From: Bradyrhizobium sp. CCBAU 53421 | GTDB taxonomy: Bacteria; Pseudomonadota; Alphaproteobacteria; Rhizobiales; Xanthobacteraceae | Assembly (NCBI RefSeq): GCF_015291625.1 | Contig: NZ_CP030047.1 | Coordinates: 930,001 to 994,000 of the forward strand | Length of the DNA stretch: 64,000 nt | Reading direction: 5' to 3' | Shown here: piece by piece, positions 36,764 through 46,875 of the stretch | Numbering within the stretch: position 1 is the stretch's first letter | Layout of the letters: each line of letters begins with the position of its first letter | Notes under the pieces: generated by a model | Databases searched by the model: none | Told to the model about the DNA's origin: nothing | What the model saw: the letters and a program-made list of their open reading frames with translations, nothing else | Made by a program: the position numbers and the translations under genes

Positions 36764-36957
36764 TCACCTCGCCCCGCTTGCGGGGAGAGGCATAGGCCGC
36801 CTACGGCGGCCGTCCTCAAGAACGCCGAAGCTGAGCTTCGGCTATGTCGCATCGTGAGATGCGATCCGGGTGAGGGGGTACAGGTCTCACGACACTCGCC
36901 GCTCGCGGAAGCAGCCCCTCACCCCAACCCTCTCCCCGTGATGGACGGGGAGAGGGA
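36764..36957. repeat. palindromic intergenic repeat
   Basis: CCTCGCCCCGCTTGCGGGGA opens the unit and CTCCCCGTGATGGACGGGGA closes it; inner dyads include GGCCGCCTACGGCGGCC and GAAGCTGAGCTTC. Lies before the helicase gene. Confidence 0.8.
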
Positions 36958-37041
36958 GTCGAAGCGTCCTGTCGCTGGCCCCCTGCCACCTGCTGCCATT
37001 TCCGTCCCGCCCTCGACGAAACCCGCTGAACCACTTACCTC

Positions 37042-39810
37042 TTGGGCGTGTCGACGCTCGATCTCTTTTCCGTCCCGCCGTCGGAAACGGCCGATCTCCT
37101 GCCGCGCCGGTTTCGCGACTGGTTCGCCTCACGCGGCTGGTCGCCGCGCGAGCACCAGCTCGCGCTGCTGGCGAAGGCGCGCGAGGAACGTTCGGCACTG
37201 CTGATCGCGCCCACCGGCGCGGGCAAGACGCTGGCGGGGTTTCTGCCGACGTTGGTGGAGTTATCGGGTGAAACACTTGGCCGCAAGGATTCTCACCTCC
37301 CCCTGAAAGGGGGAGGTCGGCACGCTCGGGGGCGCGCCAGCGCAACCGAGCTGGACGGGTGGGGGTCAGCCGCAGGCACGGAGCAAGCGGCTGACCCCCA
37401 CCCCAACCCTCCCCCTTTCAGGAGGCGGGAGCCTGACGAGCTCACGAGCGGAGAGGCAGCGGCGTCGGCGAGATCGCGTCCCAACCTCATCTCCACCGGC
37501 CACGGCGTTCGCCGCTCCAGCGGGCTGCACACGCTCTACATCTCGCCGCTGAAGGCGCTCGCGGTCGACATCGCGCGCAATCTGGAGACGCCGGTCGCCG
37601 AGATGGGGCTGCCGATCAAGATCGAGACCCGCACCGGCGACACGCCGGTGTCGCGGCGGCAGCGGCAGCGGCGCTATCCGCCGGATATCCTGCTCACGAC
37701 GCCGGAGCAGTTGGCGCTGCTGCTGGCGTCCGACGACGCGCCGTTTCTGTTCTCTTCGCTGAAGCGCATCGTGCTCGACGAGCTGCATGCACTGGTCACC
37801 TCCAAGCGCGGCGATCTGCTGTCGCTCGGTCTCGCGCGGCTCTGGACCATCGCGCCCCAGGCGCGCGCCATCGGCCTCTCGGCAACGGTGGCCGAGCCCG
37901 AACAGCTCGCGCGTTTCCTGGTGCCGCAGCCGGGCGGCGCGAGCGTGTCCGCCGACGTCGTCACCGCCGGTGGTGCCGCGTCGCCCGTTGTCGAGATGCT
38001 CGACACAAGGGAGCGACTGCCGTGGTCCGGGCATAGCGCGCGCCATGCGCTGCCCGAGGTCTACGAGCTGATCAAGCGCAACAAGACCACGCTGGTGTTC
38101 GTCAACACCCGCAGCCAGGCCGAGATGCTGTTCCAGGATCTCTGGCGCATGAACGACGACGGCCTCGCGATCGCGCTGCATCACGGCTCGCTCGACGTCG
38201 CGCAGCGCCGCAAGGTCGAGGACGCGATGGCCGCCGGCCGGCTGCGCGGCGTGGTCTGCACCTCCTCGCTCGATCTCGGCGTCGACTGGGGCGATGTCGA
38301 TCTCGTCATCAATATCGGCGCACCCAAAGGCTCGTCGCGGCTGATGCAGCGGATCGGCCGTGCCAACCACCGCTTCGACGAGGCCTCGCGCGCCGTGCTG
38401 GTGCCGGCCAACCGGTTCGAGGTGCTGGAATGCGCCGTTGCGATCGACGCCATCGCGGAGAATGCACAGGACACGCCGCCGCTGCGCATCGGCGCGCTCG
38501 ACGTGCTGGCCCAGCACGTGCTCGGTTGCGCCTGCGGCAAACCGTTCCTGTCCGACGAACTCTACGATGAGGTCAGGACCGCAGCGCCCTATGCGTCGCT
38601 GTCGCGAACGGATTTCGACGATGTGGTCGACTTCGTCGCGACCGGCGGCTACGCGCTGAAGACCTATGAACGCTTCGCCCGCATCAAGCAGGACAAGCAG
38701 GGCCGCTGGCGCGTCACCAACCCCAAGGTGCGGCAGAGCTACCGTCTCAACGTCGGCACCATCGTCGAGGAGACCATGCTGAAGGTGCGGCTGGTGCGCT
38801 CGCGTGCCGGCGGTCGCGGTTCGACCGGCGCGATCGCACGCGGCGGCCGCATGCTCGGCGAGATCGAGGAGGTCTTCATCGAAGGCCTCGTACCCGGCGA
38901 CACATTTGTCTTTGGCGGTGAGGTGGTGCGCTACGAGGCCTTGGTTGAAGACCAGGTCTATGTCTCCCGCGCCAATGATAAAGATGCAAAAGTGCCGTCC
39001 TACATGGGCGGCAAGTTTCCGCTGTCGACTTATCTCGCCGAACGCGTCCGAAAATTGCTCGACAACAGCCGGGCCTGGAACGCGCTGCCGGACCAGGTGC
39101 ACGACTGGCTGTCGCTGCAGCGAAAATTTTCGCGGGTGCCGGCGGTGCGCGAGCTGTTGGTCGAAACCTTTCCGCGCGGCGGCAGCCATTACCTGGTTTG
39201 CTATCCATTCGAGGGCCGGCTCGCGCATCAGACGCTCGGCATGCTGCTGACGCGCCGGCTGGAGCGCGCCCGCGCCCGTCCGCTCGGCTTCGTCGCCAAC
39301 GAATATGCGCTCGCGGTCTGGGGCGTCGGCGATCTCTCCTTCATGATCCGGCACGGCAAGCTCGATCTCAACGCGCTGTTCGATCCCGATATGCTCGGCG
39401 ACGACCTCGAAGCATGGCTCGCGGAATCCGCGCTGATGAAGCGCACCTTCCGCAACTGCGCCATCATCTCCGGGCTGATCGCGCGCCGCTTCACTGACGA
39501 GGAGAAGTCGCGCCGCCAGGTGCTGTTCTCGACCGATTTGATCTACGACGTGCTGCGCAAGCACCAGGCCGACCACGTGCTGCTGCGCGCCGCGCGCGGC
39601 GATGCCGCCACGGGATTGCTCGATCTCCGCCGCCTCAGCGACATGCTTGCGCGCATCCATGGCCGAATCACCCACAAGGACCTCGACCACGTTTCTCCGC
39701 TTGCCGTGCCCGCGCTGCTGGAAATCGGCCGCGAGTCAGTTTATGGCGAAGCATCCGACGAGCTTCTGGCCGAGGCGGCCGAGGAACTCGTGCGGGAGGC
39801 GACGACGTAA
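37042..39810 (+). CDS. ligase-associated DNA damage response DEXH-box helicase (Lhr-type) with in-frame repeat insert
   Basis: This 922-residue Lhr-like superfamily 2 helicase has Walker A APTGAGKT (56-63), Ia ISPLKALA (167-174), the DEVH-like VLDELHAL, SAT motif GLSATVAEP, then RIGRANHRF (motif VI) and a long C-terminal Lhr domain (FRNCAIISGLIARRF). Between Walker A and Ia, residues about 84-130 are a low-complexity insert encoded by a palindromic repeat at 37290-37425. It unwinds DNA ahead of the partner nuclease and ligase (family knowledge). TTG 37042 and GTG 37048 are both possible starts. Confidence 0.92.
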   Translation: MGVSTLDLFSVPPSETADLLPRRFRDWFASRGWSPREHQLALLAKAREERSALLIAPTGAGKTLAGFLPTLVELSGETLGRKDSHLPLKGGGRHARGRASATELDGWGSAAGTEQAADPHPNPPPFRRREPDELTSGEAAASARSRPNLISTGHGVRRSSGLHTLYISPLKALAVDIARNLETPVAEMGLPIKIETRTGDTPVSRRQRQRRYPPDILLTTPEQLALLLASDDAPFLFSSLKRIVLDELHALVTSKRGDLLSLGLARLWTIAPQARAIGLSATVAEPEQLARFLVPQPGGASVSADVVTAGGAASPVVEMLDTRERLPWSGHSARHALPEVYELIKRNKTTLVFVNTRSQAEMLFQDLWRMNDDGLAIALHHGSLDVAQRRKVEDAMAAGRLRGVVCTSSLDLGVDWGDVDLVINIGAPKGSSRLMQRIGRANHRFDEASRAVLVPANRFEVLECAVAIDAIAENAQDTPPLRIGALDVLAQHVLGCACGKPFLSDELYDEVRTAAPYASLSRTDFDDVVDFVATGGYALKTYERFARIKQDKQGRWRVTNPKVRQSYRLNVGTIVEETMLKVRLVRSRAGGRGSTGAIARGGRMLGEIEEVFIEGLVPGDTFVFGGEVVRYEALVEDQVYVSRANDKDAKVPSYMGGKFPLSTYLAERVRKLLDNSRAWNALPDQVHDWLSLQRKFSRVPAVRELLVETFPRGGSHYLVCYPFEGRLAHQTLGMLLTRRLERARARPLGFVANEYALAVWGVGDLSFMIRHGKLDLNALFDPDMLGDDLEAWLAESALMKRTFRNCAIISGLIARRFTDEEKSRRQVLFSTDLIYDVLRKHQADHVLLRAARGDAATGLLDLRRLSDMLARIHGRITHKDLDHVSPLAVPALLEIGRESVYGEASDELLAEAAEELVREATT
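37290..37425. repeat. palindromic repeat inside the helicase gene
   Basis: ACCTCCCCCTGAAAGGGGGA and TCCCCCTTTCAGGAGGCGGG border a middle part with GGTGGGGGTCAGCCGC dyads. The whole unit is open in the helicase frame. Confidence 0.85.
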
Positions 39811-39834
39811 CGCTGATACTGTGGGGAACAGGAC

Positions 39835-40545
39835 GTGACGGCAAGCGCGCTAGCTTTGCGAGACGGTGACGACATGCGCGTTTCGAGGGTCACGGTGGCG
39901 GACGTCGGCTTCGTGGCGGATTTCTCCGGCGCGCTGTTCTGGGAAGAGCAGAGCCTGCTGGTGGTGTCCGATCTGCATCTGGAAAAAGGCTCGAGCTTTG
40001 CCAGCCGCGGCGTGCTGCTGCCGCCCTACGACACGGTAGCGACGTTGAGCCGGCTTGCTGCGGTGATTGCGCGGCACGACCCGCGACAGGTGATCGCGCT
40101 CGGCGACAGCTTTCACGATCGCGATGCGCATGCGCGCCTGTCGGAATCGGACCGCGAGGCGCTGGCGGCGCTGCAAATGCGGCGCAATTGGATCTGGATC
40201 TCGGGCAACCACGATCCGGCGCTGCCGACCAGCCTCGGCGGCGTGGTCGCCACTGAAGTTGCGATCGGTCCGATCGTGTTCCGCCATGAGCCGACCGGGG
40301 CTGCCGGCGAGATCGCCGGCCACCTCCACCCCAAGGCACGGGTGCCGACCCGCGGCCGCTCGATCGAGCGCCGCTGTTTCGCCTCCGACGGCGAGCGCGC
40401 GGTGTTGCCGGCGTTCGGCGCCTATACCGGGGGCCTTAGCATCCGCGACGCCGCGTTCGCGCGGATTTTCGGATCGCCGGGTTTCATGGCCCATGTGCTC
40501 GGCGACAACCGCGTCCACGCGTTCGTGGCGTCGCGGTGTTGTTGA
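39835..40545 (+). CDS. pdeM: ligase-associated DNA damage response endonuclease PdeM (metallophosphoesterase)
   Basis: This 236-residue calcineurin-like phosphoesterase shows all metal blocks: SDLHLEKG, ALGDSFHD, SGNHDP and GHLHP. It is the fourth member of the ligase-associated module, next to the helicase, 24 bases downstream. GTG 39835 has GGGGAACAGGAC before it; an ATG at 39874 is an alternative. It likely cuts DNA or removes phosphate groups at damaged ends (family knowledge). Confidence 0.9.
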   Translation: MTASALALRDGDDMRVSRVTVADVGFVADFSGALFWEEQSLLVVSDLHLEKGSSFASRGVLLPPYDTVATLSRLAAVIARHDPRQVIALGDSFHDRDAHARLSESDREALAALQMRRNWIWISGNHDPALPTSLGGVVATEVAIGPIVFRHEPTGAAGEIAGHLHPKARVPTRGRSIERRCFASDGERAVLPAFGAYTGGLSIRDAAFARIFGSPGFMAHVLGDNRVHAFVASRCC

Positions 40546-40554
40546 CGGTCGCCT

Positions 40555-40730
40555 TCACCCTCCCCTGGAGGGGGAGGGTCGACTCACATTGAGCGCAGCG
40601 AAATGTGAGTCGGGGTGGGGTGAAAGTCTATCCTCATGCGACACTGCCCGTACGGAGAGATCACCCTACCTCGGTTCGCATTCCGCTGCTTCATGCGCAC
40701 CGATCCTCCCCCTCCAGGGAGGATGGAAGT
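40555..40730. repeat. palindromic intergenic repeat
   Basis: CCCTCCCCTGGAGGGGGAGG on the left and CCTCCCCCTCCAGGGAGGAT on the right are inverted copies. The inner part has CACATTGAGCGCAGCGAAATG. It lies between convergent pdeM and LysR. Confidence 0.8.
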
Positions 40731-40737
40731 CCGAACC

Positions 40738-41601
40738 TCACGCCGCCTTCGCTTGCACGCTCGCGCAATACTCCGCCAGCCGATCCGCCAGCCGCAATGT
40801 CGCGGGGCTGGCTTCGGGGGCGGCGACGAGGGCGACTTCGGTGCGCTCGATCGGGGCAAAGCCGTCCTTCGCCGTCAGCACGCGATGCTCGGCCTGGATC
40901 GACATTTCCGACAGAATGCTCAAGCCCAAGCCTGCCGCGACCGCGGCCTGGATGCCGGCGAGACTGGAGGAGCTGTAGGCCATGTGCCAGTTGCGGCCCG
41001 CGCGCTCCAGCGCATGGATGGCATGGGCGCGATAGAGGCAGCCCGAGCCGAAGCCGATCAGCGGCACCGAGCCGGTCGCCGTGTCGCGCGGGTGGCTCTT
41101 GCTGGTGACCCAGTGCACGCGTTCCGGCCACACCGCGATGCCGCCCTTCTCGCTGGCTGCGCGCTTGATCAGCGCGAGATCGAGATCGCCGCGCTCCAGA
41201 TCGCGGTGCAGGAACAGGCTTTGGCCCGAGCGTACGTCGAGCCGCAGAGTAGGATGGCTGCGCGAGAAGGCCGCGAGCAATCTCGTCAGCCGATACGCGG
41301 CGAAATCCTCGGTGATGCCGATCCGGATCGCGCCTTCGCTGCCGGGGCGCGAGAGCACGTCGCGGGCCTCTTCCGCGAGTGACAGCAGCCGCCGCGCATA
41401 GGTCAGCAGCCGCTCGCCGGCCTCCGTCGGGGTGACGTCCTTGCCGCTGCGGATCAGGAGCGGCTGGCCGACATCCTCCTCCAGGCGCTTGATCTGCTGA
41501 CTGACAGTCGATTGCGTGCGGTGGACGCGCTCTCCGGCGCGGGTGAAGCCGCCGGCGTCGACCACCGAAACGAAACTGCGCAACAGCTCCAGGTCGAGCA
41601 T
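40738..41601 (-). CDS. LysR-type transcriptional regulator, divergent from an EamA exporter
   Basis: This 287-residue protein has an N-terminal winged HTH (LDLELLRSFVSVVDAGGF, RVHRTQSTVSQQIKRLEEDV) and a C-terminal effector domain of normal length. ATG 41601 is chosen because GGAGGCTGCG precedes it; an ATG at 41613 has no ribosome site. It is transcribed away from the EamA gene across 110 bases, the typical arrangement for a LysR regulator and its exporter target. Confidence 0.9.
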   Translation of the reverse strand: MLDLELLRSFVSVVDAGGFTRAGERVHRTQSTVSQQIKRLEEDVGQPLLIRSGKDVTPTEAGERLLTYARRLLSLAEEARDVLSRPGSEGAIRIGITEDFAAYRLTRLLAAFSRSHPTLRLDVRSGQSLFLHRDLERGDLDLALIKRAASEKGGIAVWPERVHWVTSKSHPRDTATGSVPLIGFGSGCLYRAHAIHALERAGRNWHMAYSSSSLAGIQAAVAAGLGLSILSEMSIQAEHRVLTAKDGFAPIERTEVALVAAPEASPATLRLADRLAEYCASVQAKAA

Positions 41602-41711
41602 CGCAGCCTCCATTCAAAAATCCACTGCATGTCAGTCTATCATTTAATTTCCAAATGACAAGGCGCGGGCCTAGATCAGGGGCGAAGGCGAAATCGCCAG
41701 GAGAAGCTCCC

Positions 41712-42638
41712 ATGTCCGCCGCAACTTCGATGTCCGTCCCCCGCACCCGCTTCAACACCCTGCCGCTGCTGATCGCCTTGTTCTGCCTGCTCTGGAGCTA
41801 CGCCTTCGTCGCCGGCAAGATCGGCGTCACGGATTGCCCGCCCCTGATCCTGCTCGCCGCGCGATTTTCGCTCGCCGGAGTCTTGATCCTCGGCATCTCC
41901 TGGCTTCGCAGCGACAAATGGGATCTCACCTGGCGCGATGCGGCGGTGTTCGCCGTGATCGGCGTCGCCAACAATGCGCTCTATCTTGGCCTCGGCTATA
42001 CCGGCCTGAAGACGGTCTCCGCCGGCCTTGGCGCGCTGATCGTTTCGGCCAATCCGGTCTTCACCGCCATGCTGGCGGCGTTGTTCCTCGGCGAGAGCAT
42101 GACCTTGCGCAAGGTGATTGGTCTCGTGCTCGGCATCGTCGGCGTCGCCTTCATCGTCTGGCATCGCATCAAGGTCGGCAGCGACAGCCAGTACGGCATA
42201 CTCTTCACATTGGCCTCGCTCGCCTCGATCGTCGCCGGCACCATGTTGTTCAAGCTGCTGGCGCCGAAGGGCAGCCTTTGGATCGGCAACGGCATCCAGA
42301 ACATCGCCGGCGGGCTTGCGGTGATGCCGTTCGCCTTCACGCTCTCCAGCGTCGGTGACATCGTGCCGAGCATGCGGCTCGCCGGTGCCTTCGCCTTCCT
42401 CGTGCTCGGCGGCTCGATCCTCGCCTATCTGCTCTGGTTTCATCTGCTGAAGGTGTGCGGCGCGACCGCCGCGAGCGCCTATCACTTTCTGATGCCGCCG
42501 CTCGGCATGCTGTTCGCCTATCTCGTGCTCGGTGAGCATGTCGAATTTCGCGATCTGCTCGGGATCGTTCCGGTCGCACTCGGCATTTACCTGGTGACCC
42601 GCCCCGCGGCGGCTTCGCCCAAGAGGAGTGTGACGTGA
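41712..42638 (+). CDS. DMT-superfamily (EamA) exporter
   Basis: This 308-residue protein has ten predicted transmembrane segments in two EamA halves (LLIALFCLLWSYAFVAGKIG and ILFTLASLASIVAGTML). ATG 41712 follows AGGAGAAGCTCCC. It likely exports amino acids or other metabolites, and is controlled by the divergent LysR (inference). Its stop overlaps the start of the frameshifted MBL gene (GTGA), so both were one transcript. Confidence 0.9.
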   Translation: MSAATSMSVPRTRFNTLPLLIALFCLLWSYAFVAGKIGVTDCPPLILLAARFSLAGVLILGISWLRSDKWDLTWRDAAVFAVIGVANNALYLGLGYTGLKTVSAGLGALIVSANPVFTAMLAALFLGESMTLRKVIGLVLGIVGVAFIVWHRIKVGSDSQYGILFTLASLASIVAGTMLFKLLAPKGSLWIGNGIQNIAGGLAVMPFAFTLSSVGDIVPSMRLAGAFAFLVLGGSILAYLLWFHLLKVCGATAASAYHFLMPPLGMLFAYLVLGEHVEFRDLLGIVPVALGIYLVTRPAAASPKRSVT

Positions 42639-43401
42639 GCATCACCATCACCCTGATCGGAGGCCCGACCGCCCTGATCGAGATCGACGGGTTCCGCCTG
42701 CTCACCGATCCGACCTTCGATGCGCCCGGCGACTATCAACTGCCGCATGTGAGACTGGAGAAGCTGACCGGGCCCGCGCTCAGCATGCGCGATGTCGGCG
42801 AGGTCGATGCAGTGCTGCTCAGCCATGACCAGCATTCCGACAATCTCGACCATTCCGGCCGGATTTCCTTAAAAGCTCAAAGCGCGTGCTGACGACGCAG
42901 GCCGGCGCCAAGCGGCTCGCCGGCAACGCCGAGGGTTTTGCGCCCTGGGCATCGACCACACTGAAGAAGGGCGGCCGGACGCTCACCGTCACCGCGACGC
43001 CGGCGCGGCACGGGCCGGCCGGGATCGAGCTGTTGTCCGGCGACGTCATCGGCTTTGTCTTGGAGCCGGCGAAGCCCGCCCGTCCGGTCTATGTCAGCGG
43101 CGACACCACCTGGTTCGACGGGCTCGCCGAGGTCGCGCGGCGCTTCGATTGCGGCGTGGTGCTGCCGTTCGCTGGCGCGGCGCAAACCCGCGGCCCGTTC
43201 CATCTCACCATGGATACCAACGACACGATCGAGACCGCGCGCGCCTTTGCCGACGCAGTCATCGTGCCCGTTCATACCGACGGCTGGGCGCATTTCCGGC
43301 AGAACGCCAGTGACCTGCGCGCGAGCTTCGATACGCTCGGCTTCGGCCGTCGTCTGCGCATCCTAGAGCCCGGCGTCGCCACGGTCATCGAGCACGTTTG
43401 A
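42635..43401 (+). pseudogene. frameshifted MBL-fold metal-dependent hydrolase (UlaG-like)
   Basis: The N-terminal frame (42635-42892) carries ITLIGGPTALIEIDGFRLLTDPTFD and VLLSHDQHSDNLDHSGR, with the H-D-x-H-x-D-N-L-D-H metal motif. The rest of the protein (VLTTQAGAKRL, TATPARHGPAGIE, YVSGDTTWFDG, VPVHTDGW) is in another frame to 43401. The break is near 42858-42865, where losing one base (or gaining two) would restore the frame: CGG then ATTTCC reads well as GGG-A-TTT-CCT. So this is a recent pseudogene or a sequence error. GTG overlaps the EamA stop. Confidence 0.82.
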
Positions 43402-43490
43402 TCCAGCGCATGGCGGGCAGCAGGCCGCGTGCGAGTTTCATCGTTGGAACCGGGGCAGGTCCGGTTCGTTGTCGCGATGGCTCGACCGGC

Positions 43491-44831
43491 ATGACACAGC
43501 ACAGGCAGATAGCGCGAAAGCATCATCACAAGGCCGGCAACACGCCGGCGAGCAAGGCCGATCGGCCACGGCTGTTCAGCCTTACGGGCATCCTGAGGTC
43601 GCTCGGTCCCGGGCTGATTACCGGCGCAGCGGACGATGATCCGTCCGGCATCGGCACCTACAGCCAGGCCGGGGCTCAGCTCGGCTACGGCATCGGCTGG
43701 ACCATGCTGATGACGTTCCCCTTGATGGCGGCGATCCAGGAGATATCGGCACGGGTCGGCCGTGTTACCGGACATGGCATCTCGGGCAATGTGTGCCGGC
43801 ATTATCCCGCGTGGTTGCTTGTCGTCGTGGTGGCGTTGTTGTTCATCGCCAACACCGTCAACATCGCGGCCGACCTCTCGGCCATGGCCGATGCGACAAG
43901 GCTCCTGATCGGTGGTCCGGCTTTCCTCTATGTCGTGCTGTTCGGTGTGGCCTCGGTCGCCGCCCAGATCTTCATGAACTACCGGCGCTACGTCGCCGTC
44001 CTGAAATGGCTGACGCTCAGCCTGTTCGCCTATGTCGCGGCGCTCGCCTTCGCCAAGGTGTCGTGGACGCAGGCGCTGGCCGGTGTGCTGCTGCCGCGCG
44101 TCACCTGGAGCGCGGACTATTTCACCACCATCGTCGCGATCCTCGGCACCACGATCTCGCCCTATCTGTTTTTCTGGCAAGCCTCGCAGGAGGCCGAGGA
44201 ACAGCGGGTCGATGCCAGCAAGCATCCGCTGATCGAGCGACACTACGGCGCGCGGCGCGAATTCTCCCGCATCCGTGCCGACACCATCACCGGCATGGCA
44301 TTCTCCAACGTGATCGCGCTGTCGATCATCATCACCGCCGCCGCATCACTGCATGCCGCAGGCAAGACCGACATCCAGACTTCGGCGCAGGCCGCCGAGG
44401 CGTTGCGCCCGATCGCCGGACCCTTTGCCGAGGTGATCTTCGCGCTCGGGATCGTCGGCACTGGCCTGCTGGCGATCCCGGTGCTTGCGGGCGCGACGGC
44501 TTACGCGGTCAGCGAAGGACGGCGATGGCCGGTCGGACTGACGCGCAAGCCGAAGGAGGCGATCGCGTTCTACTCGGTGCTGGCGCTGTCCGGCGGCATC
44601 GGCATCGCGCTCAACTTTACGCCGATCGATCCGATTGCGGCGCTGTACTGGAGCGCGGTCGTCAACGGCGTGCTCGCCGTGCCCGTGATGGTGCTGCTGA
44701 TGGTCATGGCCCGCCACAAGGAGATCATGGGGCGCTTCGTGATCGGCGGGTGGCTGTATTGGCTCGGTTGGCTCTCGACCGGCGCGATGGTGCTCAGCGT
44801 GATCGCGATGGGGATAGGGCTGATTCTGTAA
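43491..44831 (+). CDS. NRAMP family divalent metal transporter
   Basis: This 446-residue protein from ATG 43491 (earlier TTG 43398 or ATG 43410 possible) has about 11 transmembrane segments. The first carries the NRAMP metal-binding signature DDDPSGIGTYSQAG (D-P-x-G). The sixth has the region ILGTTISPYLFFWQASQEAEE in which the usual MPH/MPN metal site is replaced, as in distant NRAMP-like proteins. So the cargo may be Mg2+, Al3+ or another cation, not Mn2+/Fe2+. It is separated from the Lrp gene by a repeat. Confidence 0.85.
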   Translation: MTQHRQIARKHHHKAGNTPASKADRPRLFSLTGILRSLGPGLITGAADDDPSGIGTYSQAGAQLGYGIGWTMLMTFPLMAAIQEISARVGRVTGHGISGNVCRHYPAWLLVVVVALLFIANTVNIAADLSAMADATRLLIGGPAFLYVVLFGVASVAAQIFMNYRRYVAVLKWLTLSLFAYVAALAFAKVSWTQALAGVLLPRVTWSADYFTTIVAILGTTISPYLFFWQASQEAEEQRVDASKHPLIERHYGARREFSRIRADTITGMAFSNVIALSIIITAAASLHAAGKTDIQTSAQAAEALRPIAGPFAEVIFALGIVGTGLLAIPVLAGATAYAVSEGRRWPVGLTRKPKEAIAFYSVLALSGGIGIALNFTPIDPIAALYWSAVVNGVLAVPVMVLLMVMARHKEIMGRFVIGGWLYWLGWLSTGAMVLSVIAMGIGLIL

Positions 44832-44845
44832 CTCTGCCGTGGGAT

Positions 44846-44915
44846 GGGTGGCGCGCAGCGATACCCATCAATTTTTCCGCACCGCGCAATGTTGGGTATC
44901 GCTGCGCTCCACCCA
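44846..44915. repeat. palindromic repeat between convergent genes
   Basis: GGGTGGCGCGCAGCGATACC and GGTATCGCTGCGCTCCACCC form long arms around an AT-rich middle. It lies between NRAMP and Lrp, and may end both transcripts. Confidence 0.75.
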
Positions 44916-44926
44916 ACCTGCGCTCC

Positions 44927-45436
44927 TCAATCCTCAGCGAACAGCGAACTGTCGATCTTGGTGGTCGATTTGACCTTCCGCAGGATGATGGTGGTGCGGT
45001 AGCTCGCGATATCTGTGTCCGGATGCATCAGGCGGTCGAGGATGAACGATTGATAGCGGGCGAGGTCGGAGGACACGACCCGCAGCGCGTAATCCCAATC
45101 GCCGGCAATCATGCAGCATTCGACGACCTCCGGAAGGTTGATGACCTTCTTCTCGAAGCGAGCGAAGGATTCCCTGTTCTGCTGCTTGAGGCGGACTTCG
45201 ACGATCACGTCGAACCCGAGGCCAACTCGCGCAGGGTCGACCAATGCCACATAGGAATCGATGACGCCGGTCTCTTCCAGGGTCCGGACACGTCTCATGC
45301 AGGGAGCAGACGAGAGGCCGATCCGCTCGGCCAGCTCGAGATTCGTGATGCGCCCCTCGACTTGCAGCACGTCGAGGATTTTCCGGTCCATCTCGTCGAT
45401 CACGATTGTGATTCCCATTTCTTTCGCATTTTCCAT
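44927..45436 (-). CDS. Lrp/AsnC family regulator
   Basis: This 169-residue protein has an N-terminal HTH (IDEMDRKILDVLQVEGRITN, LELAERIGLSSAPCMRRV) and a C-terminal RAM effector domain (VEVRLKQQNRESFARFEKKV, VVECCMIAGDWDYALRV). It is divergent from a dialkylglycine-decarboxylase-like gene across 128 bases, and likely controls it in response to an amino acid (inference). Confidence 0.92.
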   Translation of the reverse strand: MENAKEMGITIVIDEMDRKILDVLQVEGRITNLELAERIGLSSAPCMRRVRTLEETGVIDSYVALVDPARVGLGFDVIVEVRLKQQNRESFARFEKKVINLPEVVECCMIAGDWDYALRVVSSDLARYQSFILDRLMHPDTDIASYRTTIILRKVKSTTKIDSSLFAED

Positions 45437-45513
45437 CTTCTGCGCAATTGATTGCAGAAGATCGGGTCAAATGCATCTCAAATCGCAATGTCATTGCCGC
45501 GTCGCGCGCATAA

Positions 45514-46875
<1,362 letters not shown>

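Noticed and set aside
37366..39690. Long open frame of 774 codons on the minus strand across the helicase
   Set aside because: Antisense shadow of the helicase, whose motifs on the plus strand are complete.
31227..40545. Ligase module as an anti-phage defence island
   Set aside because: The exonuclease, ligase, helicase and phosphoesterase match the known ligase-associated DNA damage response set. No defence-specific domain is present.
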